A DNA stretch of 64,000 bases, from contig OZ020520.1 of the NCBI GenBank assembly GCA_963971425.1, forward strand, positions 25,996,754 through 26,060,753, read 5' to 3'. The stretch comes from Bryoerythrophyllum caledonicum. Its lineage: Eukaryota; Streptophyta; Bryopsida; Pottiales; Pottiaceae. Below the pieces are notes generated by a model. It made no database searches. It was not told the DNA's origin and saw only the letters and a program-made list of their open reading frames with translations. Positions 26,331 through 38,115 of the stretch are shown in pieces (the first letter of the stretch is position 1; every line of letters starts with the position of its first letter). The translations under genes and the position numbers were made by a program.

Positions 26331-27085
26331 GACATTCCTTGCCCGGCTTCATCCTCTTCTAGTTCTCATCCGCCTCCCTAACTGTCGGCATGCCACTTCT
26401 TGAGGTTAAGTTACCTAACCAATGTCCATAGAGGTCTTCTTCACTTAAATGCCTTGTTGTCTTGATTGTGCCTTTGACATTCAATGCAGTTGTCAATTAG
26501 GCAGCTTGTCATGACCGACGCCTGCAAGACAAGTTTTTCCCAGTCCAAGTAGCGTTTTGTATCTTTGTTGATGCATTGAAAGGCATTGGTTGAACGGGGG
26601 ATTCACGAATACCGCGGGATTATGGGTGTACGGTGGATCTCGGAGAATGGGAGGAATTTGGGGAGGCCGGGATCGTGAGAGAGGGAATAGGGTTATGGAA
26701 GGCTGCGATCCAAATTTGGGGTTAGTGGAATTGCGCGTTTAGTATGTGAGAGGATGGAAGACGTGATCTGGTTGTGACGTTCTCCGGCAGGTGCTGACTG
26801 AGCCCGGCTTTGTCGTTATCGTGGAGTAATCCGGTAGCACTTGATTGGAGCATCATCGTGTGTGGCCGGATCAAGTGTTGTGCACGCCATTGGGGAGTGT
26901 GGGGAGGCGCTGGTTGCCGTAGTGGAGTGGGACATGGAAAACGATAGCAAAAGAGTGGGAAATAGATGGCGCGGCAAATGAAAGGCGACTTGGAAGGAGC
27001 GGGAAGTGGAAGGCGACCGAGGTGAAACGAATCATGCACTGGAAGCGGCAATATATGCGGATGCGCGCGTCGTCATTTACGTCGT
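26331..27085. other. Moderately GC-rich stretch, no gene recognised
   Basis: Composition rises here. Open frames on the minus strand (for example 26722-27051) are rich in Pro, Ser and Arg, start on non-ATG codons or lack any recognisable domain, and look accidental. Confidence 0.3.
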
Positions 27086-27262
27086 GAGGCGCTCGCTTAG
27101 CCAACAGTTGCGGCAGGCCGCGTTGTAAGGCGCGTGGTGCGATGTGTGGTAGGGCGCTCGCTTGGGCACAGACTGCGGGTTGGCGCTTTGCGAGGTGCGT
27201 GGTGAAGCGCTCGCTCCCGCACTAGCTGCGACTTGACGCAGCACAAGGCGCGTGTTGAGGAG
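27086..27262. repeat. GC-rich minisatellite, about three diverged units
   Basis: Three imperfect units of roughly 60 bp, each beginning with a GGCGCTCGCT-like or AGCGCTCGCT-like motif (about 27089, 27151, 27207), followed by a TGCG-rich part and GGCGCGTG- or GTGCGTGGTG-like tails. High GC amid AT-rich surroundings. Confidence 0.5.
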
Positions 27263-27794
27263 GTCGTTGTGGCACCACCTATGGTGGGCGTGTGGGGAAG
27301 TACTGCTTGCTGCAGCATCAAAGAGGGAGTGTGCGTTCCGAACGTTGCGGACACGGCTTGTGCGGCCGGCGAGGGCACCTTCAACCCGACCCACAATGAA
27401 GGCAACCATAGAGTAGCGGCCCCACCAAGGAGTTACGCGTTTCCTCGTTCCACAAGTTGTCCAAAATTAGACCTTGGAACTTTTCTGAGGGTGAAGGATT
27501 TAGGGCCGTTTTGCATGTCTTGCCTTTTGCAATGAACCTATACGTTTGTAGTCATTGTTGTCTGTTTTGAGCGTACCAACCTGTGGTTATGGGATGTCTT
27601 CAAGGGTTTTCAGCGTGTCCATCTACATGCCACTACTCTCACATACCTCCTTAGTATCTTGTAAAGAATTTGAGATGAAAGAGTACAACACCATCTGCAT
27701 CATTAGGTTTTAGAGTAAGTCTAGCAATTAGAGTGAGGCGCTTTATAGTGGTTGGTATTTATTTATTTTGTTTTCAATTGCTTATGGAGTAAAT
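27263..27794. other. Intergenic stretch, no gene recognised
   Basis: GC-rich at first, then AT-rich. There is an open frame (about 27233-27535, plus) without recognisable domains. Confidence 0.25.
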
Positions 27795-28960
27795 CTGTCA
27801 TTACAATATTTGAATTTGGTAAACTAAATAGTAAAGTTTGTGTTTATGTTGGTCTTTATATGGTGTCCTTGACGCATAGTATGTCTCGATTAAATATGGC
27901 ATTACAATGACATCTAGGTTCCACATGTGCATAGAAGTAGCCATGGAGGGACCGTGTTTTCTTGTGGATTGTATTTGAAGGTTCTCGCATTCATAAGTAT
28001 AAAGCATTAGGATTTGTTTGAGGATACAACTAGTTTTTGGATTTCCAATACCGCTTTGTTGTATCTTTTGATGATTAGGAAATGTATGTGATGGTTTTGG
28101 CATTTGAGGAGTACGTGTAGCCATGTGTCCGGGTTCGTGAAGGTACATATTAGGCATGTTATGGATAGAAATTGTTCTATTCCAAAGAAGAGTTGTTTGC
28201 GGGCATTTCCCATGTATTGTCCAGTATGAAATTTGATAAGGCATGCTTATTGTAAGTATGTAATTGTGGATTTCTCCAAAAGTTTGTAGAGAGTTCGTTA
28301 TCAATGTTGTTACCAGTCCACTTGCCTATGTTAAAGAAACTTTCCGAGATGAAATCAAGGCTGTTAGTTAGATCTTGTTTTTTGAGATATATGTCCAGAA
28401 ATCTGATGGTGCCTTTGTCCGGGTGTCTTCTATAGAAGAACAACTATCTCTTTTGAAGTAGTACAGGATAGCCTGGGCATGTTCATACGCTTGTTTGGCA
28501 TTTTTATGGAATTTACCTAGTCCTTCTTTAGCTATTTTATCCACTTGTTCGTTTTCCTCTATATTGACATGTGCTCTAACTTTGTGGAGGGTTGTTATTT
28601 GTCGGCAATTCTATAGCATTTGTACCATAGATGTTAGTATGGCTAGGTTAGGGTGATTTTTGTAGAGGATTAGGTGTGTTATTTGTGTGTTTAATAGAAT
28701 TAAGACCTTTATACAATCAATAAAGATGTGTGCGGGTTCATTAATTTAGCGTATTGTGTAGTCATAATTTGGAGGGTTTTGTGGAGGGCCATCATTTATG
28801 CTTTGAGGATATTTTGAAGTCCATGCAGTCTTTTGGATCTTTTTATTTCTTTGGTGGAGTTATATATGCCATACTTGGCTTTTCTCTATGCCATTGTCCC
28901 GAGGCTTGCTTTTGTGGGTTCTTCAAAGGAACCATTTGTATAGTAATTGTATGAAATTTC
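27795..28960 (-). mobile_element. LINE remnant: RNase H and C-terminal zinc-knuckle region
   Basis: Minus-strand coding traces of a non-LTR retrotransposon. First comes an RNase H-like part at about 28740-28440 (NEPAHIFIDCIKVL, then HKVRAHVNIEENEQVDKIAKEG). A long open segment 28443-28177 follows, and then the tail 28213-28007 with CLICTFTNPDTWLHVLLKC and KRYNKAVLEIQKL, matching the Cys/His motif and conserved RxNKA block of LINE C-termini. The first part contains a stop (an in-frame TAG in the RNase H stretch) and the frame changes near 28.44 kb, so it is not functional. The reverse transcriptase lies, if present, to the right and is not recognisable. Confidence 0.65.
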
Positions 28961-29235
28961 AAATTTTAAAGGAATATGGTCACAATATGTGGAGAAGGGG
29001 GGTGGTGTAGCGACGTGGGTTTGTGTTGTGTTAGTTTGGAGGCACTATATAAAAGTGTAAACGTTGGTAGTGCAATTTTTATTTTAAATACTAGCTTAGT
29101 TACGATTTATAAAACAATCATCAAGGGCACCATAGCGTCACCACCTCTTGTGCATGTAAGAAAATAAGTCACTTACCCATTGTAAAAAAATGCAATTAGG
29201 TCTAATATTGCATCACAATCATAGAGTCAAAGACA
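28961..29235. other. Junction between LINE and copia remnants
   Basis: Short AT-rich stretch with no recognisable feature. The copia fossil ends here without its RT part. Confidence 0.25.
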
Positions 29236-31360
29236 CTATACTATGTGGAGAAATTCACAAAAATTCTTGAAGGTATCACTCTTGATAGCTAAAAAATATA
29301 CCCAAGACCACCATGAGAAATGATCAATAAATGTCAAGATATAGGGTGATCCTTGGAGAGAAGGATGTGGGAATGGTCGAAAGAAGTCTGAGTGTACAAG
29401 CTCAAGAGGGCGGGTAGTGATAGTCAAGCTATGTCTTGGAATTGGGTGGCATCGATGCTTTCCTAAAATACAAGCTTCACAAGTGGTATGGACTTGTTTT
29501 TATGCGGGGAGTCCATGGACAAGACCTTGTCGAGAAATATTTGTGACGGATTGATAATTCAAGTGAGCCATGCGTTGATGCCAAAGGTTTGAGAGAGGTT
29601 TGGAGGTTGTAGCTACATTGGCTGAGGGTTTCATGTATGATATAGGTGTTCTTGGAGTCCCATGTGGAGATGAATTTAGGCAAAATAAGCTATTTGCATG
29701 TGTACATGAACCTGTAAGAATCACTTGATTTAGGTTTCGACATGCAAAAATCCAACAATCCTTTGGTCCAAAAAATGTGTGATGTCCTGCATCTGCTAAT
29801 TTTCCAATGGAAAGTAAATTCTTGCATAAGCCAGGGACATAGAGAACATCATGGATGGATTTATTGCTTGGTGAGTTAACAACGCCTTGTGTTGCCACCG
29901 GTAAGGCACGACCACTTGTACTAGTGATCTGGGAATTTGTTCTACTCTTAATTTGATAACAATCTCTTGTTGCCTGTAACATGCGTACTTACTCCACTAT
30001 CTAAGAACCACTTGTCTAAAGAAGGATAGTTCATTACCTCTGCTGCATAGATCTCATGAACTTCAAGGTCCTCATACTCTTCTGAGGTGTCTGGGGTTTT
30101 TGCAACATTAGCTTGTCCACCTCTTGTCCAAGTTGAAACCTGTAAGCCTTGATTGAGTTCCAAATCACGGATCTTGTTCTTCAAGCGTCGGATCTCACAT
30201 TTGTCCGCCCAGTCGTCAAGTGAGCCGCATTCATGGTATACACGGTTGCGAGAGTAGGAATCGAAGCTGGAGTTTGAATTGCGAAATGATTTACATGTGT
30301 AATGTCGGGGCGGTGCATCCATGCCGGTTGACGTCGTCGGCTGCCTGACTATCGGCTTTGGGGGAGTTCTGTGGGCTCCACATCTGTCTGCACGACCTCC
30401 TCGTCCATTCCCACGTCCACCTCGGAATTCTTGTGAGATTGCCATTGCCTCCTCAATTTCCTCTCGCGCCTTGATTCTAGTCTTCATGGCGTCTTCTTGT
30501 AGCAGCAGGACCTCTAAACCTGAGTATGTTATTGGATTTTCTCTAGCGTTGACAAGCTGTTGCATAAATGTCCAATTGTTGGGAAGACTCATTAGAACCC
30601 TATCTACCAGATCTTCATTAGGTAGGAGCACACCAATGTTGGTAAGTTGATTCATAATAGAATTGAAGCTTCGAAGGTGCTCCTCCATACTTTGTTTTTC
30701 TGTCATGCTCAAACCATAGGATTAATTTTTTAGGGTAAGCCTCCTATTCATGGTTTGAGACTTGAAGAGATTTTGCAGTTTGATTGACATCTGCCTAGGA
30801 TCAAAGAGATGCATGATATGTGGAAGGAGGGAGTCCTTACCTGACAATGTGATGATGCGGATAGCCTTGTGTCGCAGATCATCAAGTTCTTCTAGATCTA
30901 CTTCAACTTGAGTCGCCTTGCCTCTTGCAGCTACAACTGCTACTATTGGTGTAGTAATCTCTGACGAATCACCTATGTCAGATGCACATGTAGTACGAGA
31001 TGGAGATAAGGTAGGAACTACCATCTTCCAAAGTTTCTAACTGCGCAAATTGTTAGTGGTCTTGAAGGCCCAGTTAGTATAGTTTGAGACGTCTTGAAGC
31101 TTAGAGCTCTCAGGGACTTCTCTTCCGCTGAGTACAGACTCCATCTTGGAGTGAGGTCTAAATGATGCTAGACTATCAAAGAAAAACGGCCAAAAAACAA
31201 ACCTGCTCTATTACCATGTTCAAAGTAACCAAAGAAGTGGTTTGACTTTAGACTTTGACAGAGATACAACAGTTGCAATGCAACGGTTTTATACTAATTG
31301 CTAAGCCTAATGCTAAACCTAATTACTGTAATTCTGTGAAGCTAATGAGATCTGTCAACA
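29236..31360 (-). mobile_element. Ty1/copia LTR retrotransposon, 5' half only (fossil)
   Basis: Minus-strand Ty1/copia fossil. A 5' LTR (31217-31360) is followed directly by a primer-binding site, then gag (about 31.02 to 30.2 kb) with a zinc-knuckle-like part, an aspartic protease (WFLDSGVSTHVTG), the GAG-pre-integrase block (NLWHQRMAHLNYQS) and the beginning of the integrase core. Protease and integrase come in the Ty1/copia order. Reverse transcriptase, RNase H and the 3' LTR are absent. It is broken, with a few breaks in the remaining part plus the large missing half. Age cannot be estimated from one LTR. It is inserted in a TTAA-type MITE. Confidence 0.85.
31217..31360 (-). repeat. 5' LTR of the copia fossil, 144 bp
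   Basis: On the minus strand it runs from TGTTGACAGATC to CTTTGAACA, so it has TG...CA ends. It carries a TATAAAACC promoter-like motif. It is followed at once by TGGTAATAGAGCAGG (31216-31202), close to the usual initiator-Met primer-binding site TGGTATCAGAGC. Confidence 0.75.
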
Positions 31361-31440
31361 CATAGTAGATTCTGCAAAAATCATCTACCACACTCCTAGA
31401 TTTTCCATCAGCCCTAGCCTGCCCGGCCTTAAAGGGTTAA
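31361..31440. mobile_element. Half of a TTAACCC MITE interrupted by the copia LTR
   Basis: Read inward from 31440 it is TTAACCCTTTAAGGCCGGGC..., matching the complete MITE at 61440-61569. It stops exactly where the copia LTR begins. The other half is not found beyond the truncated copia. Confidence 0.65.
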
Positions 31441-32113
31441 AATGACTCTGATTGAACTATTGAACTAACCTTGATTGGTTAGCTCTATGCACGCTTACTT
31501 CATGTATGCACATTGCATACTTCTTGAATTCCTTGTGTCGTGAGGGGAACTATCAAACAATTTGTAATCCTTTACTAGGATGAACAAGCCAGGCAACGCT
31601 TTGTAAGCTTCTTGCTCCACTTTACCGAACGACCTAACCGTTGGGCCTTGCAACAAGTTCCTGTAATTGCATCGGTGATCAAAGGCAAAGCAACATATGG
31701 CACTTGCCAACTCTCGGCGCCTACAAGACAAGCATTTTCAGAGCACTGAATCTGTGGGCAATAAAGTGCCAACCTCGTCCGTGCAACTAGATGGTGAGAA
31801 TTTTGACAACGGTGAGAACTTTGCCTTGTTGTATACACGAAGTAGGCTTGGAAAGTAGAAACATGTTCTCACACAGACGGTTGCAAAATGAGATCCAGAA
31901 AAGTCTGAATAGATGCAATGGCTTAACCTAAGATGATTCAAAGCATTTGCGAGATTTACGGAGACAAGGGAAATTCTCATCAAAGCTCTTCGCTGAACTT
32001 GTAAGCTCAAAGTATTGATTTATTTCGAAAATCTATTGTTTTTTTGTTTTGCTACAATTGCTTGGGAGTTTCGTGATTAGTAGCAAGGTAGAACAATCCA
32101 AAATCGCAAGTTT
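31441..32113. other. Intergenic stretch, no gene recognised
   Basis: Several minus-strand open frames of 78-90 codons overlap here, none with a recognisable domain or consistent splice structure. Confidence 0.25.
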
Positions 32114-33062
32114 TTAAACCCTAAGTTTCTGTGACAATTTCACACCAAAAACACTTCAAAACTGTTGGTTTTAGTGCGATGAGTAAGGAAGAAAAGTAAA
32201 TTTTTATTTCTATTCTGAACCATAGGATCTCAATTAAAATTTATTAAATAACATACTCACAAAATTTCATAACTTTGACTGCACGGATTGTAAGATTATA
32301 GTGTTTGAAGTAGAGAAAAGGGCTCATTTTCTTTCCTGCGTTTAGTGGATTAGCAGACTTTGACTTCACTTGGTGTCAAATGTTTGTACTACACAAGGTC
32401 TAAATTAATTTCCATCATGTTAAGGATGATACTAGTTCCTTGTACAACAATTTTTAGAGGTAGAGGAAGGGTGTAGCATATTCAAAAAAATTGTGTAAGT
32501 TGTGTAGGTTTGAATATTGTCAATTCACGTTATATTTTTTTGTGAACTTAATATGTTTTAGATTGATAATCCGAATGATCAATGCGAAGGTTCACACAAC
32601 ATAATGTTGTGGAAAAAATAAAAAGTGAAAAATAAGTAGATCTCTAAGTTTAATGTTAGAAAGAAGAAGTTTTTTGGTACCGTGCCCAACAATGTGTGAC
32701 AATGTGTGAAAATGTTTGACTTGGGTTAATATGCTATTTTTCACTAAAGACAAGAATTTTTTATGACAATATGAAAGGAAATAATAATATTCCCGAGTAT
32801 TGAAAATCTCACATTCAATAAAGTGTCCTAGCAAAAGTTTTTGGAGGTGCTTGATGTGCCCGCTCTCTCCATTTGAACTTCAAAACCCTATAACTTTTTC
32901 ATTAAATTTTGGATTTTAAGAAAAATTAAACCCACACAAAGCTTTTAGTATTTTCCATCTTCAATGAAAATTTCAAAGAAAAATGTTGTAAATTGCCACC
33001 ACAGGAACCTACCCGAACCTTCTAGAGTCCCCTGAGGGGACTCTTGGAAATTTAGGGGTTAA
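32114..33062 (+). mobile_element. TTAA-bounded repeat family A, copy 6
   Basis: A 949-bp forward copy with TTAA at both ends: left TTAAACCCTAAGTTTC, right GGAAATTTAGGGGTTAA. It is the best full-length match to copy 3 and fixes the family boundaries. It has no coding capacity. Confidence 0.72.
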
Positions 33063-34450
33063 AACTGACTGGGAGTCTGAAATGGGGCCAATGCTAAGAA
33101 CATGCAGTCATGAGTAAAAGAGAGAAGGACCACCACATGCATGACCCAAAACCACACCGGCCTACATTGTAATTTTAGAGCAAGGCCACGAATGACGAGC
33201 TCGAGTGAGGTGGAGCAACCCAAACCTACACACCTCCCAAGAACCCATTTTCTAACCTATGCACGGAATGGTGAAATCTGACACGAATCAACCGACACAA
33301 ATTCTGGATAAGTGCAACTAGAAATATTTAGTATTGTTCTACCTTAGAACTGGACAAGCTGAAAAGGCTTGCGCAGGGTGGAAAAGCTTGCACAAGGTGA
33401 AAAAGCTGGCCAGCATGAGAAGACTTGTCGCGAGTCCATGCAAAAAAATCCACATGAACGTGGATGACGTCGCGGTGGAGTGACGGACAGTTCCCCGCAG
33501 GCAGTCATGTCCCCCTCCTCGAGTTGTTTCGCTGTCGTAAGCCGCACTTCCGCCAACTCTTCACAACCTGTCAAGCTGCACCACAAGTCTCCCACTCCCT
33601 CAACCATCCTTGTCCTCCACAGTCCACGCTCGTGATGATACTGACAAGGCATGCAGTGGATAAACCACTGGAAAAGCTCGAAATGTAGAGATGATCTGCT
33701 AGACTACCGTACCTCTTTGTCGAAAGAATTATTCTTCTTTGACTCAGTGATGCAGACAAAATGGGTATCACCTACGTATAACATGGCTAGAACATTATAC
33801 GGGTAGCACCTTGATATCACAATATGTCTAATCACCTAGACAAAAAAATTATATTTTCCAAAATTTTGGATAACTCTCTTAATTATGTACGAAAGCAACC
33901 ACGGCGTAGGGTACAATAGTTTTTGTCGTTGTGATCCTTGAGGTTTTCATTTTATTGGCGTGTTTTAGGACCCAGGAGAGCAGGTGTAACTTGCGCATGG
34001 ACAATGCTACTGCATGGGAGGCGCCTGTGGCGTGGTATACGAGGCAATGATTTGCGACTTGATGAAAGCTTTCGTGAAGCTTGTCCGTTGTGCATTTGAG
34101 GATTCTTGAGTTTCTCGTTGAGGTGAAGCTAGCTAGCTGTGGAGCCTTGACGGAGTTGCAGCGCACTTCGGAGCTGCCTTCTAAGTTCACGTGCAAGTAA
34201 GAGGGGATTCTTTTTCGTTTCGATCAGGCATTACGATGTTTCAAGCATGTATTTGGCGCTTCTGAACTTACTCAGCTTGAGCTTCTCTTGTAACTGCCGT
34301 TTTGTATGTTTGCCTACCTGTGAATACTAGTGTACCCTGGAATTTGATAACTTCAAGTTCGTAGCGAGCAGCAGATTAAGAATTTGATTCCGCTTCTGTA
34401 GAAGTAACTAGAGGCGATTAATAATGTTCGAGCTTGGAGTGACGTGATTG
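33063..34450. other. Region upstream of DUF2235 gene 1
   Basis: No coding region is recognised. The last few hundred bases before 34451 should hold the promoter and leader of DUF2235 gene 1. I see no clear TATA box close to the start. Confidence 0.3.
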
Positions 34451-35563
34451 ATGGCGCTCTGTGTGGAAAATGTTGCCAGGATGAGTAGCTCTCACCGGCG
34501 AGTAGTGGTGCTGCTGGACGGGACCTGGCAGGAGCTGACGAACCGCACCAACGTCGCGCTCCTGAACGAGAACATCGACGCCGGCAAGACAGGGGATGGC
34601 ATCGAGCAGGTCGTGACGTACTTCCCCGGGGTCGGCACGTCCATGTACGAGCGCCTCCGCGGCGGCTTATTCGGCTACGGCTTGTCGGAGTCCATCAAGG
34701 ACGCCTTCTTGTGGCTGTCGCAGACCTTCCGGCCCGGCGACGAGGTTTTCGTGTTCGGTTTCAGCCGCGGGGCGTACTCAGCGCGGAGCCTGGTGGGTCT
34801 GATGCACAAGTGCGACGGCGTGGTGAAGCAGCCGACGCAGGCGCTCATCGACGAGGCGTACGACCTCTACCGCGACGCCAACAGCGACGCCACGCGGTTC
34901 CGCGCGGACCACTGCGTGAAGGCGCGCGTGCGCGTGATCGGCGTGTGGGATACGGTCGGGAGTCTCGGCATTCCGGTCTCGGGCCTCCCGCTCGTGCTCC
35001 CCGGCACGCGCGACTACTACCGCTTCCACGACACCAACCTGTCATGCATCGTCGACGAGGCGTACCACGCGCTCGCGATCGACGAGAACCGCCACGACTT
35101 CCAGCCCACGCTCTGGGACGCCACCACGGAGCAGAACAAGGTCGTGGAGCAGTGCTGGTTCATCGGCGACCACGGCGACGTCGGGGGCGGCAACCCAACG
35201 CCCACGCTCTGGAAGCTCGCCTACGTCTGGATGCAGGATAAGGCCATCGCCGCGGGGTTGCGCATGAAGACAACGCTGACCGCGGATGAGGAGTGGCGCC
35301 AGGCGCCCTCCGACTCCTTCAGCAGCTTCCTGTACGGGATCTACAAGATCTACAGGCTGAATCAGCGTTACTTCCGGGAGCTCGGCGTGCATGTGGAGGA
35401 GGTGCTGCACCCGAGCGTGTTGAAGCGCGTGCAGAACGTCCCGGCGTATCGGCCGAAGCCGCTCACGAACGCTGGCATTCCAGAGAAGACAAACGAGATT
35501 CCGAGACGACGAGTGGTGAAGCCTTGCAGCTGCTCGAAAACGGACGGCGCGCCCACTTCGTAA
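34451..35563 (+). CDS. DUF2235 alpha/beta-hydrolase (Tle1-like lipase fold), gene 1
   Basis: Single-exon gene of 370 codons, strongly GC-rich compared with its surroundings. It matches the DUF2235 family (Pfam PF09994), alpha/beta-hydrolases related to the bacterial Tle1 phospholipases and common in fungi. Visible motifs: VVVLLDGTW near the N-terminus (18-26), the nucleophile elbow GFSRGAYSAR with Ser105, GVWDTVGSLGIP with Asp167, and FIGDHGDVGGG with His241, which together give a plausible Ser-Asp-His triad. DENRHDFQPTLW is another family block. The C-terminus ends with a short Cys motif CSCSK shared with gene 2. I took ATG 34451; a second ATG (34484) in front of SSSHRR is equally possible. 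No signal peptide or membrane segment is evident. The substrate in plants is unknown; lipid ester hydrolysis is inference. Confidence 0.9.
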   Translation: MALCVENVARMSSSHRRVVVLLDGTWQELTNRTNVALLNENIDAGKTGDGIEQVVTYFPGVGTSMYERLRGGLFGYGLSESIKDAFLWLSQTFRPGDEVFVFGFSRGAYSARSLVGLMHKCDGVVKQPTQALIDEAYDLYRDANSDATRFRADHCVKARVRVIGVWDTVGSLGIPVSGLPLVLPGTRDYYRFHDTNLSCIVDEAYHALAIDENRHDFQPTLWDATTEQNKVVEQCWFIGDHGDVGGGNPTPTLWKLAYVWMQDKAIAAGLRMKTTLTADEEWRQAPSDSFSSFLYGIYKIYRLNQRYFRELGVHVEEVLHPSVLKRVQNVPAYRPKPLTNAGIPEKTNEIPRRRVVKPCSCSKTDGAPTS

Positions 35564-36618
35564 ATGCCCCGCACTCGCATCTTCAAGGTGAGGATCAACA
35601 TCCAAACCTACCTGCTCATCCCGCAGCAGAAGTTGATATGCGTTAGGTTCACCTTCTAGATTTCTGATTAGGCATTCATACTGGCAGTCAAATCTGTACT
35701 TTCCTTAGACCCTACGCTCCAGCGCAGTTTGTGTAGTGAGTCCTATTGATAATTATTGTACAGTTTCGTTTTGTGTTCGCATATCGTAAGCAGTCTTGGT
35801 AAAGTCTTCACAATTTGCCACCTTGAGAAGAAAGAAAGAGAGGATTTGTTCTACCATGAATCCTACCCTCCTATTTCCTTGTTTGCGCTGAGCTTCTTAA
35901 GGCTGATCATGTTAATTATATCGATAATGAATAATAAGAAATGACGGCAAATCTCTTAGTATATTTGCTTCACTACAAGTAACTCTATCATACTGAGAGT
36001 ATCCGACAAAGAAGCTGTAGATTGTGTTGTACAACAGACGTTACTCCTCTTGAAGCAAATTACACCTAATGCAACTTCCGTCATCTCGAAAGTCCTACCT
36101 TAATGCGTTTCCACAAAGAGCAAGGTTGACATATGAAAAGAAAGAATAATCTCCCTTCTCCAAGTATCGAATTAGATATTATTTTTTACCGTCGACCTCC
36201 AGCTTCTGAGCGCGAAACCACGCGCCGGTACTGTGCTAAATACACCAATAATGATATTGAGTGTTTGAAACATAAATTATGAACCCTAACAGTGAATGTG
36301 AATTACGCTTTCATTGTTGTGACTCAAGGAGCGCACTCCTACAGTATTTGTGAACTCCAGGAAATTATGGAATACCAATTTTTTTCAGGAAGCGCTAGGG
36401 GAGATCAGCTTCTCGAATTGCTTGTCACTCTGCAGTCGACGTTTGGCGGGTGCGTGCATGGCTATGGCGGACTGTATCCGTGGTTCATCGAGTCACAAAT
36501 TCAGATGATTCAGATAACGTCGTGAAATTCGCCCCGCCAACTTCGTGAATTGTGAACCTAACACTAACCTCTTCACAAACAGAGTTACAGTTGGGTAAAA
36601 TGACTAAATTATTAATTG
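35564..36618. other. Region downstream of DUF2235 gene 1, no gene seen
   Basis: AT-rich. The first 200-300 bases presumably hold the 3' untranslated region. I see nothing else I can support. Confidence 0.3.
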
Positions 36619-36827
36619 TACTACACTGAACACTGAATATAGTGTAGAGGGATTATTGATGTAGATTACCCACACTAATTTCCATCAAAGCATGTGCATG
36701 CCAAGTTCTGATTGGGTATTTGTTCTCAAGCAAGTGTGTGTCAGTCAACAATTGCATGTAAATTTTCAAATAGTCTAGGAAATTTCAAATAGTCTAGTCT
36801 ACACTATATTCACGGAACGGTGTAGTG
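36619..36827. mobile_element. MITE family B, 0.2-kb copy (opposite orientation)
   Basis: Ends CTACACTGAACACTGAATATAGTGTAG and CTACACTATATTCACGGAACGGTGTAG face each other. Its core (CAAGCATGTGC-like and GCAAGTGTGTGTCAG motifs) matches the reverse complement of 25344-25547. A further partial copy seems to follow up to about 36900. Confidence 0.55.
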
Positions 36828-36923
36828 AACACCGCTCACCTTTTATAGTGTGGACATGTAATATTGATGTAATCATCTTTACCAATTTACATCAAGCACA
36901 TGCACATTGTCAAGTTTTAATTA

Positions 36924-38115
36924 CAGTCTAAACTCTATATATGTTATAGGTGAGGAGCAAAAAATTTATAACATATATAACGTTATAACATATAACACTT
37001 ATAGAATTTAATATTGATAATTAATATCATTTATAGAATAATACTTATAAGACTTCAACTTGAGATATGTATCGTTTATAAAATAAATGATGATTCAAGT
37101 ACAAAAGATTTAAAACATAATTCAACTAAGCTAAGTCAAGGAAATAATGTACTATATAGTAATTTGACTAGATTCTTTCATCAAAGTCAATTTAAAGAAA
37201 GAATCCGTAGTAGTTTGACGTGAATCTTCCGAATGCAAAATAAAACTATCTTTTGAAGTGTTTGAATGTTCCTGATGTGTAGTAGAACATCATTTGGTCT
37301 TTGATCCAAGAACTTCTTCAGAGCTTCAAGTGTACTTTCAGCAATTCCGAATTCTACAACCTCTTCTACCACATCAACCGTAACCTCATCTGCATCAATT
37401 TCTTGATATTTAGTGGGAAGCATGTCCAAAATCTTGAGCCAAAATAACTTCAAGTGTCTATAAGTGCACAAAGAACCATGAATGGCTAGTGTTGTGGCTG
37501 ATGTCTGATGTATGATGTCTGGTGCTTGGTGCCGTGAAGTAAAAGTGTGACCAAAAGTCGTGGGCTGTAGTCGTGGACTCCTTGCTGAGAACCCAAAATC
37601 CGAATTGAGGTCTCGCTCTAGCTGGACTTCTTATCCAAAACTCAAAATCCAAATTGCATGCCCGGTGCTCAACTTTTCTCTGCAATCCTCCTACTTGATC
37701 TCAAATCCTGGTGCTTGACCCAAATCGTAATTCATGTCCCGATGCTTGGCCTCAAACAATGTAGTTATCAATCCCATCTCGGTGCATGTCCCCTTGAATT
37801 GCTTCCAGTCCGCTCATGCACTCCTCTATCCCAAATTTCTTTGGCCACCTCTCAAATAAGTTAGATCCCTCGCCTTGATCCTCTCTCGCCTCCTACCCCA
37901 AAGTGCATAGACTACTTGTTCCAAAGTGCACAATAAGAAGATTCTGCTAATAAAGAAGAATCTATCAGTTATGTCGAAAAGATATGAGTTGATAAATTAA
38001 GAGGTATAATAATTATAGCTCTCATGTATTAATAATGTTTTCTTCACACATTAACACTTACAGAAGTGAATTTAACAAAGGAGGGAGCTAAGCATGTCAT
38101 AGCACTTAATATATA
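36924..38115 (-). mobile_element. Pogo/Tigger-like DNA transposon, deletion derivative (copy 1)
   Basis: The left end TACAGTCTAAACTCTATATATGTTA is a diverged form of the terminal repeat at 48009. The body shares the repeated TAACACTTATAGAA-like stretches and the terminal part (TTTAACAAAGGAGGGAGC) with the element at 48011-49290. On the minus strand at about 37420-37200 it keeps a piece of the transposase C-terminus, EALKKFLDQRPNDVLLHI, matching VKKFLQQRPRDVSSRI of the second copy. The catalytic core has been deleted and the right terminal repeat is not recognisable. Confidence 0.6.

Noticed and set aside
27077-27409. Overlapping 102- and 110-codon minus-strand frames
   Set aside because: They arise from the GC-rich minisatellite and its flank; start codons are not supported.
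35042-35605. 187-codon minus-strand open frame
   Set aside because: It is antisense to DUF2235 gene 1 and has no family motifs.
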